A model generated the notes under the pieces. That model saw nothing but the letters and a program-made list of their open reading frames with translations, ran no database searches and had not been told where the DNA came from. A stretch of 64,000 nt of DNA, taken from contig JAQBYI010000002.1 of NCBI GenBank assembly GCA_027622655.1, forward strand, positions 34,833-98,832, written 5' to 3'. The position numbers and the translations under genes are program-made. The DNA is from Gemmatimonadota bacterium (lineage in GTDB: Bacteria; Gemmatimonadota; Gemmatimonadetes; Gemmatimonadales; Gemmatimonadaceae). Position 1 is the first letter of the stretch; the number at the start of each line of letters is the position of its first letter. Below are positions 53,019 through 61,923 of the stretch, piece by piece.

Positions 53019-53024
53019 GCTGGA

Positions 53025-53032
53025 ATTATACT
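53025..53032. promoter_or_regulatory. overlapping divergent -10 boxes
   Basis: The palindrome-like GGAATTATACTTCC holds TATACT (53027-53032) for plus and TATAAT (53030-53025) for minus. On minus the GTG 53018 begins six bases later; on plus the ATG 53042 begins nine bases later. Both mRNAs should have almost no leader, and both promoters cannot be occupied at once. Confidence 0.45.
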
Positions 53033-53041
53033 TCCACCCGT

Positions 53042-54616
53042 ATGCCTGCCGCCGCAAAGCAACTTCTCTGGGTTGACGACGAAGCCGACCTCCTCGAGTC
53101 GCATCGCCTTTTTCTTACGGAAAAAGGCTACGAAGTCGAGATGTCGCGGAACGCGTCGGACGCCCTCGAACTTCTCCGGCGGCGCCCGTTCGATCTTCTG
53201 CTGCTCGACGAACAGATGCCAGGCATGCGCGGGTTGACGATGCTCCGGGAGGTGCGTGAACTCGTTCCGACGCTTCCCGTGGTGATGGTCACCAAGAGCG
53301 AGGACGACGGCACCCTGCGCGACGCGCTCGGCGTGGACGTCAGTGAATACCTCGTGAAGCCCATCAATCCGCGGCAGGTGTTGAGCGTAGTTACGCGGAT
53401 TCTTGAAGGACCGCGCATCAGGCAACAGGCCATGGCCCGGTCGTTCGTGGAACGTTTCCGCGAACTGGAGGCTGCCGACGCGCGGGCACTCGACTGGCGC
53501 GGCTGGATTGACCGCTACGCCGAACTTGTGCAGTGGGATGTCGAACTCGCGGCAGCTGGCGAGACCGGGCTGCACGGTTCATTGCGCACGCTTTTTCCGG
53601 AGACTCGGCGCGCGTTTGCCCAGTATGTGGGACGGAACTACCCACAATGGGTGAACGAGGGCATCGAGGGCGAACGACCGCCGCTCTCGATCGACGTTGT
53701 CGGCGAGTTTCTTCTGCCGGTGCTTGAGCATGAGCGGCGCGCTCTCTTCATCGTTGTGGATTGCCTGCGGCTCGACCAGTGGCGCATCATCGAGCCACTG
53801 CTGGCCCCGCTCTTCGAAGTGGAAACGACTCACTATTTCTCGATCCTGCCAACCGCGACCCCGTATGCGCGCAACGCCCTGTTCAGCGGCCTCTTTCCCG
53901 GCGAGATCGCGGCGCGTTACCCGGACTGGTGGGGCGCGCGTGACGACGAGACGCTGAACGCGCACGAGCGCGAACTCCTCGAAGCGAACCTGCGCGACGC
54001 GCGCGGGGCGACACCGGTGCGCTATCACAAGATTTCGTCCGCGGGCGACGCTGATACACTCGAGCGTAACCTGTCGAACGCGTTCGCCTCGGACGGGGTC
54101 ACGGCCTTCGTATTCAACTTCATTGACCTGCTGACGCACGGGCGCAGCGAGTCGGCGATCCTCTACGAAGTGGCACGCGACGAGATCGCGCTGCGCCAAC
54201 TCACGCTCCAGTGGTTCAACCGCTCGCCCTTGCTCGCCGTGTTGCAGGAGGCGGCGCGAAAGCGCGTGCCGGTTCTGCTCACGAGCGATCACGGCTCGAT
54301 CCACTGCAACACGCCCGCTACGGTGCACGCCAAGCGCGACGCGACGCAAAACCTCCGCTACAAGTTCGGGGCCGACCTCCGGGCCGAGAACCCGGAGCAG
54401 GCGCTCCAGTTCACGAATCCCGACGAACTTCGGTTGCCGCCGCACGCGGGTGCGGTAGGGGGTGGAAACACGATTCTGGCAACCGGTGACTGCTTCTTTG
54501 TCTATCCAACCAAGTTGCGCGAATACCAGCAGCGGTATCGCGGGTCGTTCCTGCACGGCGGCGTCACGCCGGAGGAAGTGATCCTTCCGTTGGCGCTGCT
54601 CACTCCGAGGGGCTGA
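53042..54616 (+). CDS. porX: PorX-like response regulator with PglZ effector domain
   Basis: 524 aa. The receiver domain (1-125) has D12/D13, phospho-acceptor D56 in L-L-L-L-D-E-Q-M-P-G and K106 in V-K-P-I-N-P. After a helical linker the PglZ/alkaline-phosphatase-like domain shows V-V-D-C-L-R-L-D-Q-W, the nucleophile region P-T-A-T-P-Y-A-R-N, F-N-F-I-D-L-L-T-H, L-L-T-S-D-H-G-S and F-L-H-G-G-V-T-P-E-E-V. This order and length (~520) match PorX, which with PorY controls type 9 secretion in Bacteroidota and has phosphodiesterase activity. No PorY kinase is adjacent. The ABC exporter gene follows by 2 bp. Confidence 0.85.
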   Translation: MPAAAKQLLWVDDEADLLESHRLFLTEKGYEVEMSRNASDALELLRRRPFDLLLLDEQMPGMRGLTMLREVRELVPTLPVVMVTKSEDDGTLRDALGVDVSEYLVKPINPRQVLSVVTRILEGPRIRQQAMARSFVERFRELEAADARALDWRGWIDRYAELVQWDVELAAAGETGLHGSLRTLFPETRRAFAQYVGRNYPQWVNEGIEGERPPLSIDVVGEFLLPVLEHERRALFIVVDCLRLDQWRIIEPLLAPLFEVETTHYFSILPTATPYARNALFSGLFPGEIAARYPDWWGARDDETLNAHERELLEANLRDARGATPVRYHKISSAGDADTLERNLSNAFASDGVTAFVFNFIDLLTHGRSESAILYEVARDEIALRQLTLQWFNRSPLLAVLQEAARKRVPVLLTSDHGSIHCNTPATVHAKRDATQNLRYKFGADLRAENPEQALQFTNPDELRLPPHAGAVGGGNTILATGDCFFVYPTKLREYQQRYRGSFLHGGVTPEEVILPLALLTPRG

Positions 54617-54618
54617 TC

Positions 54619-56472
54619 GTGAGCACGTACCGGCGCCTCCTCGCGTTTCTGCGGCCCCACAGCGGGCGCTTCGCAGGAAACATCGTGTCGAACATCGTCG
54701 CCGCCGCGCTCGACGGTGCCGCGTTTCTGCTGTTGATTCCGTTTCTCAACACGCTGTTCAAGCAGCCTGAGCCGATCCCGAAGGACCTCGGATGGTTGAC
54801 CGACGTGCTCACGTCAGTTGTCGGCTCGCTGATGAACCCGGTCGACCCGATGGCGTCGCTCGGCGGAGTGATCCTGATCATTGTCGCGATCATAGCGCTC
54901 AAAAACGCGTTCATATGGTTGGGCGGCCAGTTCGGCGCGTCGTTGCAGGAGCGAATTACCCGCGATCTGCGCGATGCCGTGTTCCGCCACATGCAGCGAC
55001 TTCCGCTCGGCTGGTTCTCGCGCACGAAGACGGGGCAAGTGATGTCCCGCATTCTGTCCGATACGGAGCAAGCGAAAGCCGTGCTCGCCGAAGTGGCCAC
55101 TCGCTCAATCCAGAATCTCGCGCAAGTGGCCGTTACGATCGTCGTGCTCGTGCGGATGTCCCCGAATCTGGCGCTGATCTCGCTCGTCATTGCGCCCATC
55201 ATCACGGCCGTGCTTCAGCCGATCCTCCGCAAGCTCCGCCGCGGTCACCGTGTGCTTCGCAACGAATACGGAGAAATTACGAGCGTGCTGCAGGAGGTCG
55301 TGAGTGGCGTGCGGCTCGTGAAGAGTTTTGGCGGAGAGCCGTATGAAGACCGGCGATTTACCGGAGCGAGCGGAGCTTACACGCGGGGAATGGTCAGGAT
55401 CACGCGACTCGCGTTGCTCTCCGGCCCGATCACCGAAGTGCTCGGCACGACGGTCGCGGTTGGCGTGCTCTGGATCGGTGCGCGCGCCGTATTTACGCAG
55501 GCACCCGGCGCGCTCGATGGGGGGACGTTGATCACGTTCATGGTCATGCTGATGCGACTCCTCCCGCCGCTCAAGCAGCTGTCACAGGCCCCGACGGTGG
55601 CCACGCAATCGCTCGCGGCCGCCGAGCGCCTCTTCGAGGTTCTCGACGAACCGACCGAGGCGCAGAGCGACAAAGGGACGCGGGATGTCACGGAGCTGCG
55701 CGATGCGATCACGTTCCACGACGTGGCATTCGCATACGATGGCGGCGAGCGTGTACTCGATGGCATCACGTTCACGGGCCGCAAGGGCGAAATCGTCGCG
55801 TTCGTCGGGTCGAGCGGAGCGGGGAAGAGTACGCTCGTGGATCTGATACCGAGGTTCATCGCACCGACCGCCGGCCGCATTACGCTTGACGGCGTCGATA
55901 CGGCCGAAATCCGGCTCGCGTCGCTGCGCGCGCTCACGGGAATCGTGAGCCAGGATACGGTGCTCTTCAACGACACTGTGCGCGCGAACATTGCCTACGG
56001 CGCGGCCGAACGGTTCTCGCAGGCGCAGGTTGAGGCGGCGGCACATGCGGCGAACGCCCATGCGTTCATCGCGGAACTGCCGCAGGGGTACGACACGGTT
56101 CTCGGCGAACGCGGAACCCGCCTGTCCGGCGGGCAGCGCCAGCGTATCGCGATCGCGCGCGCACTGCTCGTCGATCCGCCCGTGCTCATCCTGGACGAGG
56201 CGACGTCGGCCCTCGACACCGAAAACGAGCGACTCGTTCAGGAGGCAATCGAGCGCCTCCTCGCAGGCCGTACGGTGTTCGTGATTGCACATCGGCTTTC
56301 GACCATCACGCACGCGTCACAGATCATCGTGCTCGACAGGGGACGCATCGTCGAACGCGGCACGCACGCCGATCTGCTCGCACGCGGTGGCACGTATTCT
56401 CGATTGCACGCGCTTCAGAACACGCCCCAGGGCTCGGCCGCGGTCGCCGCTGAAGACGAAATGCCGGCGTGA
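54619..56472 (+). CDS. ABC exporter, MsbA-like (fused permease-ATPase)
   Basis: 617 aa, GTG start 2 bp after porX. Six membrane helices occupy ~1-320, including L-D-G-A-A-F-L-L-L-I-P-F and a D-E-R-I-T-R-D-L-R coupling-type segment (Q-E-R-I-T-R-D-L-R-D). The ATPase domain has Walker A G-S-S-G-A-G-K-S-T, signature L-S-G-G-Q-R-Q-R-I-A, Walker B V-L-I-L-D-E-A-T-S-A-L-D and an H-loop A-H-R-L-S. Its neighbour, an LpxL-type acyltransferase overlapping by 4 bp, suggests it flips lipid A or a related lipid, though this is inferred from context. Confidence 0.9.
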   Translation: MSTYRRLLAFLRPHSGRFAGNIVSNIVAAALDGAAFLLLIPFLNTLFKQPEPIPKDLGWLTDVLTSVVGSLMNPVDPMASLGGVILIIVAIIALKNAFIWLGGQFGASLQERITRDLRDAVFRHMQRLPLGWFSRTKTGQVMSRILSDTEQAKAVLAEVATRSIQNLAQVAVTIVVLVRMSPNLALISLVIAPIITAVLQPILRKLRRGHRVLRNEYGEITSVLQEVVSGVRLVKSFGGEPYEDRRFTGASGAYTRGMVRITRLALLSGPITEVLGTTVAVGVLWIGARAVFTQAPGALDGGTLITFMVMLMRLLPPLKQLSQAPTVATQSLAAAERLFEVLDEPTEAQSDKGTRDVTELRDAITFHDVAFAYDGGERVLDGITFTGRKGEIVAFVGSSGAGKSTLVDLIPRFIAPTAGRITLDGVDTAEIRLASLRALTGIVSQDTVLFNDTVRANIAYGAAERFSQAQVEAAAHAANAHAFIAELPQGYDTVLGERGTRLSGGQRQRIAIARALLVDPPVLILDEATSALDTENERLVQEAIERLLAGRTVFVIAHRLSTITHASQIIVLDRGRIVERGTHADLLARGGTYSRLHALQNTPQGSAAVAAEDEMPA

Positions 56473-57452
56473 GCAACACCGCCGCGCCGCCGCCTTGGGT
56501 ACCGGCACCGGTTCCGCCCCGGCAGGTCACCGAGCGGCGGCCGTCTCTGTCGCAACGGCTCGAGTATCTCGCTCTGCGCGCGTTCGTCGGCGCGCTGGCA
56601 CCGCTCGGAGCGCGCCGCGCAGCCGGCGTGGCGGGAGCGATCGCGCGAATCGGCTACCGGCCGTTCGGGATCCGGCGCGGCGTGGTCGAACGCCAGGTGG
56701 CAGCGGCGTTTCCGGGCCTCGACCCGTCCGGCGTTCGCGACATCGCGCGCGCCGCCTACGATAACCTTGGCCGCGTCGCGATCGAGGCGACGCTGCTCTC
56801 GCTGCGGGGTCCTGCCGCCGTGCTCGACCACTTCGTCGATTCGCCGGACTGGGGCGTCGTTGAGCGCGCGCACGCGCGTGGCAAGGGCGTAGTGCTCGTC
56901 GCAGGACATTTGGGGAACTGGGAACTCTCGGGCGCGTACGTGTCTGCCAAAGGCGTTCCGTGCCACCCAATCGCGCGCGGTATGTCGAATCCTCTCTCAG
57001 AACGATTCTTCCGGCGGACGCGCGAACGCCTCGGAATGCATGTCATGCACGATCAGGAAGCAGTGCGGCGGGTACCGCGCATTCTACGCGACGGTGGAAC
57101 GGTGGGATTTCTCTCCGATCAGGCGACTGTCGGGCTCGCGTCCACCGTGCTCCCGTTCTTTGGCCGGCCGGCCAAGACGCCGCGCGGCGCGGCAGTGTTT
57201 GCAATCCGCGCCGGGGCTCCTGTGGTCCTCATTCAGGCGATCCGCGAACGCGACGGGCGCTATCGCTTCCACGCCGAAGAACTTCCGACTGGAGCGACGG
57301 GCGACCGCGAGCGCGATGTGGACGAAATCATTCTCGCATTCTCAGGTGCGCTCGAGAAACTCGTCAGGCGTTACCCTGGGCAGTACTTCTGGCAGCATCG
57401 CCGCTGGAAGCATCAGCCGGCCGATACGCCTCCACATCTGCGTGAACCATGA
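56469..57452 (+). CDS. lipid A biosynthesis acyltransferase (LpxL/HtrB family)
   Basis: 327 aa in ATGA-like overlap with the ABC gene. The acyltransferase H-x4-D/E motif appears as A-G-H-L-G-N-W-E-L, followed by R-G-M-S-N-P, the A-T-V-G-L-A-S-T region, F-F-G-R-P-A-K-T-P-R-G and Y-F-W-Q-H-R-R-W-K. It adds a secondary acyl chain to lipid A precursors (or a related lysophospholipid) at the inner membrane. The first ~25 residues are Pro-rich and may precede the true domain. Confidence 0.9.
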   Translation: MSNTAAPPPWVPAPVPPRQVTERRPSLSQRLEYLALRAFVGALAPLGARRAAGVAGAIARIGYRPFGIRRGVVERQVAAAFPGLDPSGVRDIARAAYDNLGRVAIEATLLSLRGPAAVLDHFVDSPDWGVVERAHARGKGVVLVAGHLGNWELSGAYVSAKGVPCHPIARGMSNPLSERFFRRTRERLGMHVMHDQEAVRRVPRILRDGGTVGFLSDQATVGLASTVLPFFGRPAKTPRGAAVFAIRAGAPVVLIQAIRERDGRYRFHAEELPTGATGDRERDVDEIILAFSGALEKLVRRYPGQYFWQHRRWKHQPADTPPHLREP

Positions 57453-58609
57453 CACTCGACGTGACAGCGATTCGCGAGCAGGAGTTCCCTTGGGCCGCGC
57501 GCGGTGAGGCGGTCTTTCTCGATCATGCGTCCACGGGGCCGTTGCCCGAGCGCACGCGTCGAATGATTGCGGAGCACGGGCTCAAGCGCGCCGAACCGTT
57601 TCGGCTTCGCGCCGACGATTTTTTCCCGGTTCTTGACCGCGCCCGCGAACGTGCCGCTGCGCTCATTTCGGCGCGGCCGGAGTCGATCGCGTTGGCGACC
57701 AACACGTCGCACGGCGTCAACATCGCGGCGCGGACGCTGCCGTATGGCGCGGGCGACGTCGTGCTGTCTACTCAGGGGGAGTTTCCTGCGAACGTCTATC
57801 CGTGGATCGCCGCGACGCGCGCACGCGGTGCGGAGTTTCGGATGCTTCCCCTGGCCGGCTACCTCCCGGACGAAGAGGCGATGCTCCGTGCGATCGAGAC
57901 CGACCCGCGGATCAAGGGCGTCGCCGTTTCGTGGGTGAGCTACTGGAGCGGCCACCGGTTTGATCTGGCCGCCCTGGGCGCGGCGTGCCGGGCGCGTGGT
58001 ATCTGGCTTTTCGTTGATGCAATACAGGGAATCGGCGCCGTTGAACTCGACGTGACCCGCGCCAACGTGGATGTCCTCTCGTGCGGCGCACAGAAATGGC
58101 TGCTCTCACCGTGGGGCACGGGCTTTGTGTACGTCCGGCCGGACTTGATTCAGGCCCTGGAGCCGGCTGAGGTTGGCTGGATGGCGCAGCCGGCGAACGC
58201 CGACCTCACGTCGCTCCTTGAGTACGATCCCAAATGGCACGACGACGCTCGCCGATTCGAAGTCGTAACGCTCGATTTCGTGCACTTTGCGGCTATGGCC
58301 GAGAGCGTCGGGCTCTTTCTCGAGGTCGGTCCGGACGTCGCAGCCGCGCAGGTCCGTGCACTTGCCGATCGTGCCGTGGCGTTCACTCAGGCGCATCCGG
58401 CGATAGAACTCGTGACTCCTGCCGATCCGAATCGGCGGGCCGGCGTGATCGCGCTCAAGCCGCCCGACGTCGCCGCGGCGAGCGAGCGACTCAAGGGTGC
58501 CCGGATTTTTCACTCGGTGCGCGAAGGGTGCGTACGCCTCGCGCCGCACTTCTACAACACGCTGGACGAGATGGACCGCTCGCTGGAACTGGTCGCAGGC
58601 GGTCGCTAG
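57449..58609 (+). CDS. class V aminotransferase (cysteine-desulfurase-like PLP enzyme)
   Basis: 386 aa, 4-bp overlap with the acyltransferase gene. Motifs: F-L-D-H-A-S-T-G-P-L-P near the N-terminus, A-L-A-T-N-T-S-H-G-V-N, V-S-W-V-S-Y-W-S-G, the PLP-binding D-A-I-Q-G-I-G-A and the lysine in S-C-G-A-Q-K-W-L-L-S-P-W-G. The C-terminus R-L-A-P-H-F-Y-N-T is typical of isopenicillin-N-epimerase/SufS-like class V enzymes. The substrate cannot be assigned. It converges with the kinase gene, overlapping by 4 bp. Confidence 0.88.
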   Translation: MTLDVTAIREQEFPWAARGEAVFLDHASTGPLPERTRRMIAEHGLKRAEPFRLRADDFFPVLDRARERAAALISARPESIALATNTSHGVNIAARTLPYGAGDVVLSTQGEFPANVYPWIAATRARGAEFRMLPLAGYLPDEEAMLRAIETDPRIKGVAVSWVSYWSGHRFDLAALGAACRARGIWLFVDAIQGIGAVELDVTRANVDVLSCGAQKWLLSPWGTGFVYVRPDLIQALEPAEVGWMAQPANADLTSLLEYDPKWHDDARRFEVVTLDFVHFAAMAESVGLFLEVGPDVAAAQVRALADRAVAFTQAHPAIELVTPADPNRRAGVIALKPPDVAAASERLKGARIFHSVREGCVRLAPHFYNTLDEMDRSLELVAGGR

Positions 58610-60486
58610 TTACGCGGCTTGAGCGCGGCGGATACTTCGCGCTGCGACTCGGCGGCAATCTCAAGTTCGCGGCCGAGATGCGTGGCTGCTTCGATTGCGG
58701 CGGTCACTGAAGCGATTGGGGCCGCTCCGATCTGAAGGCGCAGCAATCCGAGGCGTATCGTCTCGAGTGCGGTGACCGTGGTAGCGAGCCGGTCGGCCGC
58801 GGCCTCGCGCTCGCGTGCGAGCGCCTCTGCGTCGCGTTCCTTGCCGGCACGCGTCGCAGCCGATACCGCACTGTCGAGTTGTTCGAGCGCCTCGCGCAAC
58901 TTCTGCGCGTCGTCCTCCAGCCGGCGCACCGTAGCCGGCACGTCCTTGAGTTCGCGGCGCGTTTCCCTGGGCAGCGATGCGAATAGCGAATCGAGGGCGC
59001 GGCCGAGTGCCACCTCAGTGTGCTGCGTCAGTGCCGTTGCCATGACCGGACGCTTCAGACCGAGTCCGGCGAGACGGTACACGCGCTCTCCCCACATGCT
59101 CTTCCAAAACGCGAGGCGCGGTGACCTTAGCCAGCGCACCTTGCCGAGCTGTGCGTACCGGATGAACGCCGCGACGCTGACTGCGATCCCAAGAGAACCC
59201 GCAAATCCGATCATCGATGGCAGCGCCAGTTTCATCGTTGTGCTGACGAACGGCATTGCCACGGCCATGGCGGCTGCCGATGCCGCCAACAATCCGGCGC
59301 CGATGATCAGCCGCTGAGGCGAAAGCGAAAATGCGCCGCTGGATTCGTATTCGAATTCCTCGCGCTTTCGTACGGTGTGGGTAGCTACGGCGCCTCGAAT
59401 CGCATCAAGGCTGAACCCACCGGCAATCAGGCGCCGGACACTCGTGAATATCGGGGACGTCAGGAGCGTGCCGACCAAGGCGAGAACGCCGAGGCTCAAC
59501 GCCGGCTGCCCGGAGACCCAGAGCGCAGCGATGCCCGTGATTCCGTAGAACCCGACGACGAACCGCACGGTGCGGGACCGGTCGCCCTGGCGCAGCCACG
59601 CACGCAACGGAGCCGGCAGTTCCTTTGGCATCTCGAACGCGGCGTCTACCGCCTCGGCGAACTTCTCTCCGCTCTCCCAGCGAAGCTCCGGACGCTTCTC
59701 GAGGCAGCGTTCTACAGCGCTCGCGAGCTTGTGTGGCACGTTCGGCGTTACTTCGACAATCGGGCGCACTGGTTTCGATGCGTGCGCGACGAGTACGCCC
59801 ATCGGGCTCGCAGCGTCGAACGGCAGGCGACCGGTAAGCGCGTAATAAGCTGTGATGCCGAGCGAATAGAGGTCGCTCCGTCCGTCAACCGGCGCTCCGG
59901 CCGCTTGCTCCGGACTGAGAAAGTGCACGGTGCCGCGCACGTAGCCACCATCGGCCGTGCTCGGAGTTTGGAGGTCACCCGCGATGCCAAAGTCGGTGAC
60001 CAGCGCACGCCCCGACCCACGCTCGAGGAGAATGTTGCCGGGCTTGATGTCGCGGTGGACGATTCCGCGCAGGTGCGCATATGCCAGCGCCCATCCCACA
60101 TCACGCAGAATCTGTGCGGCCTCTGCCGGCGGAAGCGCGCCAGCGGATCGCAACCGCTCGCCCAGTGTCTCGCCCTCGATGTACGCCATAACGAAGAACA
60201 CGAAGTCGTCCACTTCGTCGACGTGATGGATCGGGACGATGTTCGGATGCGAGAGTTGGGCCGCCATCTGTGCCTCGCGCAGGAATCGATCGCGAAGTTC
60301 TGGACGACCCGCGCTCAGCGCGCGCGGCAGCAGCTTGATCGCAACCGGCCGCGCCAGCCGGAGCTCGCGCGCCAGAAACACGATTCCCATACCACCGCGC
60401 CCGAGTTCACGTTCCAGCGAGTAGCGTCCTGCAACTGCCTGCTGGAAGTCGATGAACTCGGCATCCGGAAGGACCGGCAGTGTCAT
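58606..60486 (-). CDS. membrane Ser/Thr protein kinase with C-terminal coiled coil
   Basis: 626 aa. The kinase domain (~20-280) has G-R-G-G-M-G-I-V-F, V-A-I-K-L-L, catalytic I-V-H-R-D-I-K-P-G-N, D-F-G-I-A and S-P-E-Q-A. Four predicted membrane helices follow in two pairs (near V-G-F-Y-G-I-T-G-I-A-A-L and L-I-I-G-A-G-L-L-A-A-S, M-I-G-F-A-G-S-L-G-I-A-V). The last ~150 residues form a Glu/Arg/Ala-rich coiled coil. There is no extracellular PASTA-type sensor. It overlaps tyrS by one base (TGATG) and the aminotransferase end by 4 bp. Confidence 0.9.
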   Translation of the reverse strand: MTLPVLPDAEFIDFQQAVAGRYSLERELGRGGMGIVFLARELRLARPVAIKLLPRALSAGRPELRDRFLREAQMAAQLSHPNIVPIHHVDEVDDFVFFVMAYIEGETLGERLRSAGALPPAEAAQILRDVGWALAYAHLRGIVHRDIKPGNILLERGSGRALVTDFGIAGDLQTPSTADGGYVRGTVHFLSPEQAAGAPVDGRSDLYSLGITAYYALTGRLPFDAASPMGVLVAHASKPVRPIVEVTPNVPHKLASAVERCLEKRPELRWESGEKFAEAVDAAFEMPKELPAPLRAWLRQGDRSRTVRFVVGFYGITGIAALWVSGQPALSLGVLALVGTLLTSPIFTSVRRLIAGGFSLDAIRGAVATHTVRKREEFEYESSGAFSLSPQRLIIGAGLLAASAAAMAVAMPFVSTTMKLALPSMIGFAGSLGIAVSVAAFIRYAQLGKVRWLRSPRLAFWKSMWGERVYRLAGLGLKRPVMATALTQHTEVALGRALDSLFASLPRETRRELKDVPATVRRLEDDAQKLREALEQLDSAVSAATRAGKERDAEALAREREAAADRLATTVTALETIRLGLLRLQIGAAPIASVTAAIEAATHLGRELEIAAESQREVSAALKPRN

Positions 60487-61760
60487 CAGACCGGTCCGGC
60501 AAGCTCGGCGATTGCGATGTCGCGCGCGCCTTTCCGAATCAGGAACCAGCGTCCACGCACCGCGTCAGAGGCGGGAACGCTCGCCGTGTCGGCACCAAGC
60601 TTCACGCCGTTCACCGTTACGCCGCCCTGCTGCAACAGCTTTCGCCCGGCGCTGCGTGAAAGGCCGAATGCCTGCTCCAGCGCATCGAGCACCGGGAGCG
60701 CAGAGCTGTCGGCTACCCGCACCGACGGCATCTCACGCGCCAGCGTAGTGAACGCTTCGTCGCTGATCGACGCGACATCGACCCTCTTGTCGAATACGAT
60801 GCGCGATGCCTCGGCGACGACAGTGGTGGCCGGAGCGCCGTGCAGCATCGTCGTCATTTCGCGCGCCAGCGCACGCTGCGCGCTGCGCTCATGCGGTGCA
60901 GCGGCGTGCTCTGCGTCGAGGGCGTCAATCTCCGCCCTCGTGAGAAACGTGAACATGCGCAGGTAGCGGCCAACATCCGCGTCTTCTGTATTGATCCAGA
61001 ACTGGTAGAACGCGTACGGCGAAGTCATCGCGGAGTCGAGCCACACGGCGCCGCCCTCGGTCTTGCCGAATTTCTTGCCGCTCGACGTGGTCACCAGCGG
61101 TGCCGTGAAGGCGTGACCTTCCGTGCCGGATGCGCGCCGCAACAGCTCCACGCCAGCCGTGAGGTTACCCCACTGGTCGCTGCCGCCGACTTGAACTGTG
61201 ACGTTGTCGCGCCGGCTGAGTTCGAGGAAATCGTACGCCTGCAGCAGCATGTACGAGAACTCCGTGTACGAGATCCCGTCGGCGAGCCTCGACTGCACGG
61301 AATCCTTCGCCAGCATGTAGTTCACGCTGAAGTGCTTTCCGACGTCGCGCATAAACCCGATCATCCGCACGTCGCGTAGCCAAGCGGCATTGTCGACCAT
61401 CGTCACGCCGGCGGTGCCTGCCGCGTCGAACACCCTGACAAGTTGGTCGCGAATGCGCGCGGCGTTCGCGTCGATCTCAGCCTGATCGAGCAGAGGCCTT
61501 TCGGCCGACCGGCCCGATGGGTCGCCGATCATCGCCGTACCGCCACCTACGAGCGCGACGCATCGATGGCCTGCGCGAGCCAGGTGCACGAGCACCATCG
61601 TCGGCACCAGGTTGCCGATGTGCAGGCTCGGCGCGGTCGGGTCGAATCCGCAATAGGCCGCGCGCGGCCCGGCGGCGAGATAGCCGGCTGCGCCTTCGGT
61701 CTGCTGATGGAGCAGGCCACGCCAGGAAAGTTCGTCGAGCAACGCAGACGGTTCGGGCAT
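60486..61760 (-). CDS. tyrS: tyrosyl-tRNA synthetase
   Basis: 424 aa from the second ATG (61760), which sits six bases after a -10 box; the first ATG (61763) is also possible. Class I signatures S-L-H-I-G-N and K-K-F-G-K-T (KMSKS equivalent), V-G-G-S-D-Q-W-G-N and the C-terminal S4 domain (R-K-L-L-Q-Q-G-G-V-T-V-N-G) define TyrRS of the bacterial TyrS type. It charges tRNA-Tyr. Confidence 0.96.
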   Translation of the reverse strand: MPEPSALLDELSWRGLLHQQTEGAAGYLAAGPRAAYCGFDPTAPSLHIGNLVPTMVLVHLARAGHRCVALVGGGTAMIGDPSGRSAERPLLDQAEIDANAARIRDQLVRVFDAAGTAGVTMVDNAAWLRDVRMIGFMRDVGKHFSVNYMLAKDSVQSRLADGISYTEFSYMLLQAYDFLELSRRDNVTVQVGGSDQWGNLTAGVELLRRASGTEGHAFTAPLVTTSSGKKFGKTEGGAVWLDSAMTSPYAFYQFWINTEDADVGRYLRMFTFLTRAEIDALDAEHAAAPHERSAQRALAREMTTMLHGAPATTVVAEASRIVFDKRVDVASISDEAFTTLAREMPSVRVADSSALPVLDALEQAFGLSRSAGRKLLQQGGVTVNGVKLGADTASVPASDAVRGRWFLIRKGARDIAIAELAGPV

Positions 61761-61766
61761 CATTCA

Positions 61767-61795
61767 AAGCTAGGCGGGCCGACGGGTACTGTCAC
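61767..61795 (-). promoter_or_regulatory. promoter of tyrS, apparently leaderless
   Basis: Minus strand GTGACA (61795-61790), 17-nt spacer, TAGCTT (61772-61767), then six bases to the ATG at 61760. Confidence 0.5.
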
Positions 61796-61882
61796 TCGCA
61801 ACCGGCGTCGGGCCGCCTCGAAGGTACCTGCTGCGCGTCGTCGCTACGTGCCTACGGCAGGGGCAACTGACGGCTCGGTGCG

Positions 61883-61911
61883 TTGCTCGACGTACCGCGT
61901 CACTCTAGCTT
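61883..61911 (+). promoter_or_regulatory. promoter of the penicillin-binding protein gene
   Basis: TTGCTC (61883-61888), 17-nt spacer, TAGCTT (61906-61911), leaving a leader of about 5 nt before ATG 61924. Nothing else was seen in the tyrS-PBP gap. Confidence 0.4.
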
Positions 61912-61923
61912 CCAGTTTCTGAC

